A stretch of DNA of 64,000 nt from Erwinia_E haradaeae_G. GTDB taxonomy: Bacteria > Pseudomonadota > Gammaproteobacteria > Enterobacterales > Enterobacteriaceae. Below the pieces are notes generated by a model. The model was not told the DNA's origin, did no database searches, and worked only from the letters and a program-made list of their open reading frames with translations. Below, one piece after another: positions 1-9,326 of this stretch (the first letter of the stretch is position 1; each line of letters begins with the position of its first letter). Location of the stretch: assembly GCF_900698955.1 (NCBI RefSeq), contig NZ_LR217720.1:620001-684000 (forward strand). Reading direction: 5' to 3'. The translations under genes and the position numbers were made by a program.

Positions 1-1
1 A

Positions 2-91
2 AATGATCTAATTGTATTTCAGGGTGCGGGCAATATCGATACCATTGCCCGTATGTTATCTTTCCTGCTGCATGAGAGCAAGTTATCATGA
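2..91 (+). CDS. murC: UDP-N-acetylmuramate--L-alanine ligase, C-terminal end (partial)
   Basis: An open frame enters from the left edge and ends with TGA after 29 codons. It contains the stretch FQGAGNIDTIAR, which matches the conserved GAGNI segment at the C-terminus of MurC, the cytoplasmic ligase that adds L-Ala to UDP-MurNAc in peptidoglycan synthesis. The identification rests on this short tail and on position: in enterobacteria murC directly precedes ddlB. The TGA overlaps the first possible ATG of ddlB (ATGA), which suggests translational coupling. The rest of the gene is outside the window. Confidence 0.85.
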   Translation, partial: NDLIVFQGAGNIDTIARMLSFLLHESKLS

Positions 92-1029
92 GAAAAAAGA
101 AGCAGTACATGGTTGAAAAAATAGCCGTCTTACTAGGTGGAAACTCTGCAGAACGTAATATTTCTCTATTATCGGGTCAAGAAGTTTTTCAAGCCCTACG
201 GGATATCGGAATGGATGCTCAACCTGTAGATATACGAGATTTTCCAATACTTCAATTAAAAAAAGAAGGTTTTATGAAAGCTTTTATTGCACTACATGGA
301 CGTGGCGGTGAAGATGGTACCATTCAAGGTGTACTGGAATATCTCCAGATTCCTTACACTGGTAGCGGGATATTGGCTTCCGCTATTAGTATGGATAAAT
401 TACGTAGTAAATATATATGGAAAGGATATGGTCTGCCAGTTGCCCCCTTTGTAGCATTAAAATGGAGTAAAATAAATGGCGACCTAGATAAAAAATTAAC
501 AGAAAAAATTGAAACACTAGGACTGCCTGTATTTGTCAAACCAAATCGTGAGGGGTCTAGCATAGGTATTTCGCGCGTAAATAAAATATCAGATTTAAAA
601 AAGGCGCTGACAAAAGCCTTTCGTTATGATCAAGAAGTATTAGTAGAAGCATTTCTCAGTGGTGCAGAATATACTGTGGGGATTCTGGGATCTCAAAGTC
701 TACCGCCAATATGTATTCAATACTCTGAAGAATTCTATAACTATAATGCTAAATATATTTCCGATGGAACTCATTATCTATTACCATCAGGACTGAGCCT
801 GGAAAAAGAAGCAGAATTACAATCATTAAGCCTAAGTGCATGGAATGCACTTGGATGTAGAGGTTGTGGACGCATTGATATCATTACAGGGAATGATGGA
901 AAATTTTACCTTCTTGAGGTTAATACATCTCCGGGGATGACACAGAATAGTTTGATACCGCGCGCTGCTAAAAAGATAGGGATAAGTTTTTCAACACTAG
1001 TAAAAGACATTCTTAATCTATCTCACTAA
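88..1029 (+). CDS. ddlB: D-alanine--D-alanine ligase B
   Basis: Makes the D-Ala-D-Ala dipeptide for peptidoglycan in the cytoplasm (ATP-grasp family). Landmarks are the N-terminal KIAVLLGGNSAERN segment, FIALHGRGGEDG, the ATP-grasp block VKPNREGSSIG and the C-terminal metal/substrate segment LEVNTSPGMT. The frame opens at 88 (313 residues, ATGA overlap with murC). An internal ATG at 109 gives 306 residues, exactly the E. coli length, with MVEKIAVLLGG aligning to the E. coli N-terminus and a weak AAGAAG ahead of it, so 109 may be the true start. It sits in the murC-ddlB-[ftsQ]-ftsA-ftsZ cluster, but ftsQ is missing downstream. Confidence 0.96.
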   Translation: MRKKKQYMVEKIAVLLGGNSAERNISLLSGQEVFQALRDIGMDAQPVDIRDFPILQLKKEGFMKAFIALHGRGGEDGTIQGVLEYLQIPYTGSGILASAISMDKLRSKYIWKGYGLPVAPFVALKWSKINGDLDKKLTEKIETLGLPVFVKPNREGSSIGISRVNKISDLKKALTKAFRYDQEVLVEAFLSGAEYTVGILGSQSLPPICIQYSEEFYNYNAKYISDGTHYLLPSGLSLEKEAELQSLSLSAWNALGCRGCGRIDIITGNDGKFYLLEVNTSPGMTQNSLIPRAAKKIGISFSTLVKDILNLSH

Positions 1030-1934
1030 ACAATTTGCATACAGTGTTGTGCCTTAATTTACCTAAGGATATATCTAGGTTATCTTGCAAATACCCCTCT
1101 AAATGTCAGTATTTTACGCCAGGTACTAATTGAGTCTTCTATAAAAATTCACATAGGTGACTCTAGTATAATATAAAAAAGTTTACAAATTGTTAAGGAT
1201 ACTCTTAGAGATATACATGCTCATCTAATATCCAAAAGAATAGAATATTAATAATCATGTAAAAATTATATACAATTTAGAACCATCTAATTTAACGGCA
1301 TGTGTTTGCGTCATACAACAAGTCATATATAAAAAAATGCAGTGCATATAGTATACTAACGATCTTATAGTTTTATGCATACCCTTATGACCTATGGTAA
1401 ATAAATATTGTAAATATCATTTCAATACACTAAACCTTTCTTATACTATAAACTGGTATTATTAAAATAATGTTTCTATACGCAAATCATATATACTAGG
1501 CTAAAATACGATGCATACCGTAATAACGAGTCTACAGAGCCTCAATCTGATACATCATATCACTTATTGATATTGAAGATATTTTCTAGAAAGCATCAAG
1601 ACTTGATGGTAACCTATCGTATTTATGATTTTACAAAACGGATATCATCGCAATCACTAACTGAAAAATAAAATATCCATCACTAAAAATATACACAAAT
1701 TCTAGTATGAAATCAGTATATTCATATAGCATCAAATTATGATCCAGGTATACTAGACCTGAAAAGATCGCGTCATGTATATCAGTTTCTCATATCGAAG
1801 ATGCAGGTAGAAAATCCATAAATTGTTAATTTATGCCTGTATGATAACCCGTTCGATAGTGGATTACCACACAGTTCTTATTATTAGGCAATGGCCTATA
1901 ATGTATCATAGATTCAAATATAGGTTAAAATATA
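1030..1934. other. Non-coding gap at the ftsQ position
   Basis: About 0.9 kb between ddlB and ftsA, where enterobacteria carry ftsQ (about 830 bp). It is A+T-rich with stops in all frames, and I found no FtsQ-like segment or other gene. The length fits an ftsQ eroded in place; this is inferred from gene order only. The ftsA promoter, if separate, should lie near the right end. Confidence 0.7.
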
Positions 1935-3191
1935 ATGATTAAGGTCATGGATAGAAAACTGTTAGTGGGTCTTGAAATAGGAACAACCAAAGTTTCTCTT
2001 TTGGTGGGCGAGGTTCTACCTGATAGTACGCTGAGTATCATTGGATTTGGAACCTGCCAATCTCGAGGCATGGATAAAGGTGGCGTTAATAACCTTGAAT
2101 TAGTAGTAAAATGTGTCCAACAAGCCATAGATCAAGCAGAATTAATGGCCGACTGTCAAATTGAATCAGTTTATCTAGCTCTCTCTGGACAACATGTGAG
2201 CTGTCAAAATGAAATAGGAATGGTTCCTATTTCAGAGGAAGAAGTAACACAAGAAGATGTTGATACTGTTGTACATACAGCTCAATCTGTCCGTGTACGC
2301 GATGAACACCGCGTCCTACATGTGATTCCACAAGAATATGCTATTGATTATCAGGAAGGTATTAAAAATCCAGTGGGTTTATCAGGTGTACGTATGCAGG
2401 CAAAAGTACATCTTATTACATGCCATAATGACATGGCAAAAAATATTGTTAAAGTTGTAGAACGCTGTGGATTAAAAGTAGATCAATTAATTTTTTCAGG
2501 TTTAGCATCAAGCTTATCAGTTTTAACAGAAGATGAACGTGAACTAGGAGTATGTATGGTAGATATTGGCGGGGGCACTATGGATATCGCTATATATACT
2601 AACGGTGCATTACGTTATAGTAAAGTGATCCCTTATGCCGGACATATAGTCACTAGTGATATCGCTTATGCCTTTGGGACGCCCCCCGCTGATGCAGAAG
2701 ATATTAAGGTGCATCAGGGTTGCACACTAGACCCTACTATTTGCCAAGATGAAACTATTGAAGTGCCAAGCGTAGGAGGGCGTCCTCCGCGTAGCCTTCA
2801 TCGCCAAAAACTCACGGAAATTATTGAACCACGCTACACAGAATTACTACATCTAGTTAATAATGAAATCCTTCAATTCCAGGAAACATTATCAAAAAAT
2901 AGCATGAAATATTATCTTGCGGCAGGTGTTGTATTAACTGGGGGGGCTTCGCAGATTAACGGTCTCACCGATTGTGCTCAACGCATCTTTCATACACAGG
3001 TACGTATAGGATGCCCAACACATATATCTGGATTAGTAGAAACTGCACAAGGACCATGTTACTCAACGGTAGTAGGCTTGCTACATTACGGACATCATTA
3101 TCGATTTAATCACAAAAAAAACACAGAGCCAAAAGCTTTTGTCAGTACTTTTTTTAAAAAAATGAACCGGTGGCTAAAAAAAGAGTTTTAA
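1935..3191 (+). CDS. ftsA: Cell division protein FtsA
   Basis: Actin-like ATPase that tethers FtsZ to the inner membrane and recruits later division proteins. It has 418 residues (E. coli 420). The N-terminus MIKVMDRKLLVGLEIGTTKV aligns directly with E. coli. Nucleotide-binding segments include VDIGGGTMDIA (about 210-220) and LTGGASQ (about 335). The C-terminal amphipathic membrane helix is intact (FKKMNRWLKKEF). An AGG lies about 10 nt before the ATG. FtsZ follows after 73 bp. The protein is well conserved even though its normal neighbour ftsQ is gone. Confidence 0.97.
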   Translation: MIKVMDRKLLVGLEIGTTKVSLLVGEVLPDSTLSIIGFGTCQSRGMDKGGVNNLELVVKCVQQAIDQAELMADCQIESVYLALSGQHVSCQNEIGMVPISEEEVTQEDVDTVVHTAQSVRVRDEHRVLHVIPQEYAIDYQEGIKNPVGLSGVRMQAKVHLITCHNDMAKNIVKVVERCGLKVDQLIFSGLASSLSVLTEDERELGVCMVDIGGGTMDIAIYTNGALRYSKVIPYAGHIVTSDIAYAFGTPPADAEDIKVHQGCTLDPTICQDETIEVPSVGGRPPRSLHRQKLTEIIEPRYTELLHLVNNEILQFQETLSKNSMKYYLAAGVVLTGGASQINGLTDCAQRIFHTQVRIGCPTHISGLVETAQGPCYSTVVGLLHYGHHYRFNHKKNTEPKAFVSTFFKKMNRWLKKEF

Positions 3192-3264
3192 TTTGTCTAG
3201 CAATGGGGTCATATTCTATATATTTGGTGATCTCTAAGCGGACGACATATAATGGAGTAATATT

Positions 3265-4419
3265 ATGTTTGAACCCTTAGAATTAACAAATAATGCCGTC
3301 ATTAAAGTAATTGGAATTGGCGGCGGTGGTGGAAATGCTGTAGAGCACATGATACAGGAGAAAATCGAAGGAGTAGAATTTTTTGCTATTAACACCGATG
3401 CACAAGCATTACGTAAAACAACTATTAGCCAGACAATTCAAATTGGTAACACTATTACCAAAGGTCTGGGGGCTGGAGCTAACCCAGAAATAGGACGAAA
3501 TGCAGCCGAAGAAGATCGTGAAGCACTGAGTCAAATATTAGTAGGTGCTGACATGGTGTTTATCGCAGCAGGTATGGGCGGCGGCACCGGCACTGGTGCC
3601 GCCCCTATCGTTGCAGAGATAGCAAAAGAGCATGGGATTCTTACTGTAGCGGTTGTGACAAAACCATTTAATTTTGAAGGCAAAAAACGCATTTTATTTG
3701 CTGAACAAGGTATTATTGAACTTTCTAAATACGTTGACTCTTTAATTATCATTCCAAACGATAAATTACTAAAAGTTCTAGGAAGAGGTGTATCACTACT
3801 AGACGCATTTAGTGCAGCAAACGATGTATTAAAAGGATCAGTACAAGGCATTGCAGAACTGATTACCAGACCAGGGTTAATGAACGTTGATTTTGCTGAT
3901 GTTCGCACTGTGATGTCTGAAATGGGCTATGCGATGATGGGGGCTGGGATAGCATGTGGTGAAGATCGTGCAGAAGAAGCGTCTGAAATGGCCATTTCTA
4001 GCCCATTACTGGAAGACATTGATCTCTCTGGAGCTCGTGGTGTCTTAGTTAATATCACTGCAGGGTTCGACTTACGTTTAGATGAATTTGAAACGATAGG
4101 TAATACTATTCGCGCATTTTCTGCAGATACCGCGACAGTAGTCATTGGGACATCCCTAGATCCTGAGATGAATGATACACTACGCGTAACAGTAGTAGCT
4201 ACTGGTATTGGTGTTAACAAGGGCAATGATGTCAGCTTAGTAAACAATAGAAAGTCCATGCAAACTATTATGGACCATCGATATCAGAGACACGGTCTAG
4301 CCCCTCTATCCCTAGAAAAAGATAATACTATACCAACAGGAAACGAAAAGGAACAAAGATTGAACAAAGAACCAGACTATCTGGATATTCCAGCCTTTCT
4401 ACGCCAGCAAGCAGACTAA
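3265..4419 (+). CDS. ftsZ: Cell division protein FtsZ
   Basis: Tubulin-like GTPase that forms the Z-ring. It has 384 residues (E. coli 383). The GTP-binding signature GGGTGTG lies at about 106-112, and GIGGGGGNA and the synergy-loop region are present. The conserved C-terminal peptide DYLDIPAFLRQQAD, which binds FtsA and ZipA, is intact. A GGAG Shine-Dalgarno sits 7 nt before the ATG. It follows ftsA and precedes lpxC as in E. coli. Confidence 0.98.
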   Translation: MFEPLELTNNAVIKVIGIGGGGGNAVEHMIQEKIEGVEFFAINTDAQALRKTTISQTIQIGNTITKGLGAGANPEIGRNAAEEDREALSQILVGADMVFIAAGMGGGTGTGAAPIVAEIAKEHGILTVAVVTKPFNFEGKKRILFAEQGIIELSKYVDSLIIIPNDKLLKVLGRGVSLLDAFSAANDVLKGSVQGIAELITRPGLMNVDFADVRTVMSEMGYAMMGAGIACGEDRAEEASEMAISSPLLEDIDLSGARGVLVNITAGFDLRLDEFETIGNTIRAFSADTATVVIGTSLDPEMNDTLRVTVVATGIGVNKGNDVSLVNNRKSMQTIMDHRYQRHGLAPLSLEKDNTIPTGNEKEQRLNKEPDYLDIPAFLRQQAD

Positions 4420-4524
4420 GACTTATTAAGTTTACAGTATAAGAATTTAGTGCATGAGGTATAAATAAGATATTTATATATCATATAGTAAATGGTACTA
4501 TGCCTAATTTTTCGAGATCACGAA

Positions 4525-5442
4525 ATGATTAAACAACGGACATTAAAACGCATTGTACAGACAACTGGAGTCGGTCTACATACCGGCAAAAAAGTTACGC
4601 TGACCTTGCGTTGTGCGTTGGCTAATACTGGGGTGATCTACCGTCGTATTGACTTAAACCCCCCCGTTGATTTTCTAGCTGATGCAAAATCAGTACGTAA
4701 TACTATGTTATGTACATGTTTAGTAAACGAGAATAATGTAAGAATTTCGACGGTAGAACATCTGAATGCCGCTCTAGCTGGATTGGGAATAGATAATATT
4801 GTAATAGAAGTTAACGCACCAGAAATTCCTATTATGGATGGTAGCGCGGCACCATTTATTTATTTGCTATTAGACGCCGGTATCGTAGAGCTTAGTAGTG
4901 CTAAAAAATTTATACGCATTACACAACCTGTCCGAGTCGAGGAGGGTGAAAAATGGGCAGAGTTTACACCTCATCATGGTTTTTCATTAGATTTTACTAT
5001 TGACTTTAAGCATCCAGCAATTAATTCAAGTACACAACGCTATTACATGGATTTCTCTACGGAAGCATTTACATGTCAAATCAGTCGAGCACGTACTTTT
5101 GGTTTTATACACGACATAAAAACATTACAATATCATGGTCTTTGCCTAGGAGGTAGTTTTGATTGTGCAATAGTAGTAGATAACTATCGTGTATTAAATA
5201 AAGAAGGGCTGCGCTTTGAAGATGAATTCGTTCGCCATAAAGTACTGGATGCCATTGGAGATCTCTATATGTGTGGACATAACATAATTGGTGCTTTTAC
5301 TGCATATAAATCTGGACATTCATTGAATAACAAACTTTTACAAGCAGTACTATCGCAGAAGGAGGCGTGGGAATGGACAACATTTGAAAATGAAGACGCC
5401 CTGCCTCTCGCTTTTAGAGAGGCTAATCTTCTTTTTGCATAA
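4525..5442 (+). CDS. lpxC: UDP-3-O-acyl-N-acetylglucosamine deacetylase
   Basis: Zn-dependent deacetylase, the committed step of lipid A synthesis. The upstream frame is open from 4492, but MIKQRTLKRIVQTTGVGLHTG at 4525 matches the E. coli start and gives exactly 305 residues, the E. coli length. Zinc ligands are visible as His79 (STVEHLNAAL) and the HKVLDAIGD block (His about 238, Asp about 242); the catalytic ASGH-type segment appears as AYKSGHSLN. Only about 105 bp separate it from ftsZ. Its retention implies the cell still makes lipid A, consistent with kdsA, lolB and mlaA in this window. Confidence 0.97.
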   Translation: MIKQRTLKRIVQTTGVGLHTGKKVTLTLRCALANTGVIYRRIDLNPPVDFLADAKSVRNTMLCTCLVNENNVRISTVEHLNAALAGLGIDNIVIEVNAPEIPIMDGSAAPFIYLLLDAGIVELSSAKKFIRITQPVRVEEGEKWAEFTPHHGFSLDFTIDFKHPAINSSTQRYYMDFSTEAFTCQISRARTFGFIHDIKTLQYHGLCLGGSFDCAIVVDNYRVLNKEGLRFEDEFVRHKVLDAIGDLYMCGHNIIGAFTAYKSGHSLNNKLLQAVLSQKEAWEWTTFENEDALPLAFREANLLFA

Positions 5443-5456
5443 AGTGAAGTGAATCA

Positions 5457-5969
5457 CTATGATGGATGAATCTTCTTTCTGCCACTAGCACACGATGCTA
5501 GTCGCTCCAAGGTATATTTTAGTTTATTAGAACTCTGACTTGCCACAATACGCAAATTATTTGCACTTTCCTGACTCAGTAATCTCAATGGAATATGTGT
5601 AATATCTGCATGAAAACTACTTGTTACTTGACCACACTGTACACCTATTTTAGAAGCCATAACGGGATTAATGCGAATATCAATCTCTCTTAAGGATGGA
5701 AGAATGTTTTCTTGGACTGCGGCTAGTAAATTAGATTGCTCGCATCGCAGAAACATTAAACTATTAGCATGAGCTGTTTCAATAACTAGAGTGCCTTGAC
5801 GAAAGTTAGCCGCGCTACAAAAGGGACGTATTGTTTCAGGGAGCATTTCATGAAGTACATAATTGACCTGGATAAGCATTGTGGCGTGCTTATAAACATG
5901 TTGTAATACGCTTTTTTTCTGAACCTGGTTAAAAAAATCATTAATTAAATGTGGGCGACCATGGCGCAT
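5457..5969 (-). CDS. dciA: DciA-like DUF721 family protein
   Basis: A 170-residue protein convergent with lpxC (14 bp between stops). The frame is open from 6008, but the ATG at 5969 is preceded by GGAG at 7 nt and begins MRHGRPHLINDFFNQV, as expected for this family. The DUF721 pattern is seen in the middle: LLP-ET-IRPFC-AANFRQGTLVIETA followed by FLRCEQSNLLA and LREIDIRINP. DUF721/DciA proteins load or stimulate the replicative helicase DnaB in bacteria lacking DnaC/DnaI. E. coli has no copy here, but many gammaproteobacteria carry the gene between lpxC and secA. Family membership is by motif recognition; function is inferred. Confidence 0.7.
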   Translation of the reverse strand: MRHGRPHLINDFFNQVQKKSVLQHVYKHATMLIQVNYVLHEMLPETIRPFCSAANFRQGTLVIETAHANSLMFLRCEQSNLLAAVQENILPSLREIDIRINPVMASKIGVQCGQVTSSFHADITHIPLRLLSQESANNLRIVASQSSNKLKYTLERLASCASGRKKIHPS

Positions 5970-6602
5970 ACATAAGCTCCAACATAACATAGTGATAAAT
6001 AAATTCAATATTTAAAAAAGATAAAGAAAAAATATTTTTTCATCTAAAAATTACTATAAATTAATGGATATGCGTTTTAAAGCTACTCAAAACTTCGTTA
6101 TAGTATACTAATGCTTCTATCATATGTATATGCATAAGCACCACGCAGTATGATGAAAGCTCCCATATCCATTGAATAATCTATTAGGATATAGGCGTAG
6201 TAGTATGCAAGATCTGGTATGCAAGCAATATATACGAAATATAGACGCCTTTTATGACAATTAAAGTTAAGATATGAAACCTGTGCATTGCACTATGTCT
6301 TGCAACACTCATAATCAATGTAACATTCTTAGTATATCAGATAATGGCATTCTATACACTAAGAGAGATGCACTTATGGACTAACAAAGTTCAAAAAAGA
6401 ACATTAGGTGATTTATGCTATAAATTATGGTACTGCATAACAGCATCCATCCAATATATATTATTAAGCGATAATTTATTAAAAATTCTAAAATGCATGC
6501 TAAGCAATTATACGCTATGCACTCTTAAACTAAATATGCTTATTCAAGCTAGGCTTTTTAAGCATGTAATGTTTTCAAAGACTCTATGAGAAATCATTCA
6601 TT
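5970..6602. other. Non-coding gap at the secM position
   Basis: About 0.6 kb upstream of secA, where enterobacteria carry secM, the leader whose arrest peptide (FxxxxWIxxxxGIRAGP) controls secA translation. I see no such arrest motif. The only plus-strand frame (6344-6589) is rich in Leu, Tyr, Cys and Lys, lacks a signal peptide plus arrest sequence, and looks random. The 5' half must also hold the dciA promoter (minus strand). Confidence 0.65.
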
Positions 6603-9326
6603 ATGTTTATCAAACTCTTAACGAAATTTTTCGGTAGTAGTAATGATCGTACACTACAACGCATGTATAAAATAGTAGATCGTATTAACAAAATAGAACC
6701 AGATTTTATTAAATTAACTGATAGTGAGTTAAAAACAAAAACAACTGAATTTCGCACAAGGATTAAAAAAGGCGAGAAGTTAAATGATGTAATGCCAGAA
6801 GCCTTTGCCACTGTACGAGAGGCTAGCAAACGTGTCTGTAATCTACGCCACTTTGATGTACAACTACTGGGTGGTATAGTGCTACATGATCGATGTATTG
6901 CTGAGATGCAAACGGGCGAAGGTAAAACATTAACCGCCACTCTTCCTGCGTACCTAAACGCCCTATCGGGTTATGGTGTCCACGTAGTCACGGTCAATGA
7001 CTACTTAGCAAAACGAGATGCAGAAAATAATCGGTCTACCTTTGAGTTTCTAGGTCTTACAGTGGGCATAAATTTACCAGGTATGTCAACCGCGTCTAAA
7101 TGTGCTGCTTATGCTGCTGACATTACTTATGGCACTAATCATGAGTATGGATTTGATTATCTACGCGATAATATGGTTTTTAGCTCAAACGAAAGAGTAC
7201 AACGCACATTACACTACGCTCTTGTTGATGAAGTTGATTCTATACTTATTGATGAAGCACGTACTCCACTCATTATCTCTGGTCCCACTGAAAATAACTC
7301 TAACTTATATATTAAAATTAATGACATTATCCCTCAGCTGATACGTCAGGAAAAAGAAGATTCTGAAACCTTCAAAGGCAATGGTCATTTTTCAGTAGAT
7401 GAAAAATCTCGACAAGTGCATCTAACTGAAAGAGGGCTTACCATGGTAGAACAGCTCATGGTAAGTGAAGGGGTTATTTCGGCAGGAGAGTCACTTTATT
7501 CACAAAGTAATATTATTATTATGCATCATGTAATCGCTGCACTACGTGCGCATACTCTCTTTATGTGTGATGTTGATTATATTGTAAAAAATAATGAAGT
7601 GCTTATTGTGGATGAACACACTGGACGCACTATGCCTGGGCGTCGTTGGTCTGATGGTCTACATCAGGCTATAGAAGCTAAAGAGGGCGTTGTTATTCAA
7701 AACGAAAACCAAACATTAGCGTCTATCACTTTCCAGAACTACTTCCGTTTATACACTAAACTAGCCGGTATGACTGGCACCGCAGATACTGAAGCCTTTG
7801 AATTTAGATCGATTTATAACTTAAACACTATTGTCATCCCGACTAACCGTCCCATGATCCGCATAGATCTACCAGATCTTGTTTATATGACTGAACAAGA
7901 AAAAATTACGGCAATGATTGATGATATTCGTGATCGTCAAAATAAAGGACAGCCAGTACTAGTTGGCAGTATTTCGATTGAAAAATCTGAAATTATCTCT
8001 CAAGCACTAACTCGTTCTGGTATTCCACATACAGTGCTTAATGCAAAATTTCACGCTCGTGAAGCTGCTATTATCGCACAGGCAGGTCAACCAGGTTCAG
8101 TCACTATCGCAACGAATATGGCAGGTCGGGGCACAGATATCGTGCTTGGCGGTAGGTGGCAGAATCCAGTAAATACACAGTCAGTAATACCTCACCAAAC
8201 GATCGAAGACATAAAAATCTTATGGCAAAAACGCCATGATTTAGTATTAGAATCAGGTGGCCTTCATATCATTGGTACAGAGCGTCACGAAGCACGGCGT
8301 ATCGACAACCAACTACGAGGTCGCTCTGGACGTCAAGGCGACCCAGGTTCCTCTCGCTTTTACTTATCCATGGACGATCCTCTCATGCGTATTTTTACGT
8401 CAGATCGCGTAATTAATATGATGCGCAAGTTAGGTATGAAACAAGGTGAAGCTATTCAGCATGCCTGGGTCACTCAAGCCATTTCGAATGCACAACGAAA
8501 AGTCGAAAACCGTAATTTCGATATTCGTAAACAGTTATTAGAATACGATGATGTAGCCAATGATCAAAGATGTGCGATTTATTCTCAACGTAATACATTA
8601 CTAGATTCATCTAACATTTCGGATACCATTTTACACATACAAGAAGACGTGTATACAATGATCCTCGATAAATATATTCCAGTACCATCTATTAGCGATA
8701 TGTGGAATATTGTTGACCTGCAACAAGAACTCACACAAAAATTTAATCTGCATTTCTCTATTTCTACATGGTTAACACAAGAACCTGATATCGATGATAA
8801 AACACTCCGTGTACGTATCATAGATGCAGCTAAAGATCAATATCAACGTAAAAAAGAGTTATGTGGCTATGACATAATATGTAGTATAGAGAAAAGCGTG
8901 ATGCTACAAACGCTCGATTCATTATGGAAAGAGCATCTTGCTGCTATGGACCACCTACGACAGGGCATACACCTACGTGGTTACGCCCAAAAAGATCCTA
9001 AGCAAGAATATAAAAAAGAATCTTTCATGATGTTTGCTTCTATGTTGGAATCACTGAAATATGAAGTAGTCAAGACACTTCAGAGCATCGAGGCATCACA
9101 GATATTAAACCAGTGGGACCATCCGCAAAAAAACCTAAATCACCCAAAGATAGATATGATAACAAAAGAGAAAACAACGTTTCAGAACAGCAGTTCTACC
9201 ATGGAAGTAACGCAATCTTTATATATCCAGAATAATAGATACCAAGAAGGACGAAATAATGCATGTCAATGTGGTTCAGGAAAAAAATATAAACAATGTT
9301 GTGGTGACCTCAGTGACAAAGAATAG
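6603..9326 (+). CDS. secA: Preprotein translocase ATPase SecA
   Basis: Motor ATPase that pushes unfolded preproteins through SecYEG. It has 907 residues (E. coli 901). MFIKLLTKFFGSSNDRTLQRM matches the E. coli N-terminus. Walker A is MQTGEGKTLTA (about 102-112) and the DEAD-like box is VDEVDSILIDEAR; the NBD2 segments TNMAGRGTDIVLGG and QLRGRSGRQGDPGSSRFYLS are intact. The C-terminal zinc-binding SecB/lipid tail is present as Cys888, Cys890, Cys899 and Cys900. The linker before it is short on similarity. The Shine-Dalgarno is weak (GAGA). Without secM upstream, the export-sensing control known in E. coli is presumably absent. Confidence 0.98.
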   Translation: MFIKLLTKFFGSSNDRTLQRMYKIVDRINKIEPDFIKLTDSELKTKTTEFRTRIKKGEKLNDVMPEAFATVREASKRVCNLRHFDVQLLGGIVLHDRCIAEMQTGEGKTLTATLPAYLNALSGYGVHVVTVNDYLAKRDAENNRSTFEFLGLTVGINLPGMSTASKCAAYAADITYGTNHEYGFDYLRDNMVFSSNERVQRTLHYALVDEVDSILIDEARTPLIISGPTENNSNLYIKINDIIPQLIRQEKEDSETFKGNGHFSVDEKSRQVHLTERGLTMVEQLMVSEGVISAGESLYSQSNIIIMHHVIAALRAHTLFMCDVDYIVKNNEVLIVDEHTGRTMPGRRWSDGLHQAIEAKEGVVIQNENQTLASITFQNYFRLYTKLAGMTGTADTEAFEFRSIYNLNTIVIPTNRPMIRIDLPDLVYMTEQEKITAMIDDIRDRQNKGQPVLVGSISIEKSEIISQALTRSGIPHTVLNAKFHAREAAIIAQAGQPGSVTIATNMAGRGTDIVLGGRWQNPVNTQSVIPHQTIEDIKILWQKRHDLVLESGGLHIIGTERHEARRIDNQLRGRSGRQGDPGSSRFYLSMDDPLMRIFTSDRVINMMRKLGMKQGEAIQHAWVTQAISNAQRKVENRNFDIRKQLLEYDDVANDQRCAIYSQRNTLLDSSNISDTILHIQEDVYTMILDKYIPVPSISDMWNIVDLQQELTQKFNLHFSISTWLTQEPDIDDKTLRVRIIDAAKDQYQRKKELCGYDIICSIEKSVMLQTLDSLWKEHLAAMDHLRQGIHLRGYAQKDPKQEYKKESFMMFASMLESLKYEVVKTLQSIEASQILNQWDHPQKNLNHPKIDMITKEKTTFQNSSSTMEVTQSLYIQNNRYQEGRNNACQCGSGKKYKQCCGDLSDKE

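Noticed and set aside
1850..1885. GTTCGATAG-type string as a tRNA T-arm
   Set aside because: Flanking bases do not form the 5-bp T-stem and no D-arm, anticodon arm or acceptor pairing can be built; other TTCGA/TTCAA sites in spacers failed the same test.
3531..4259. Two long minus-strand frames opposite ftsZ
   Set aside because: Shadow frames of the conserved ftsZ coding sequence.
6344..6589. 81-codon frame upstream of secA as a possible secM
   Set aside because: No signal peptide followed by periplasmic domain and no FxxxxWIxxxxGIRAGP arrest motif.
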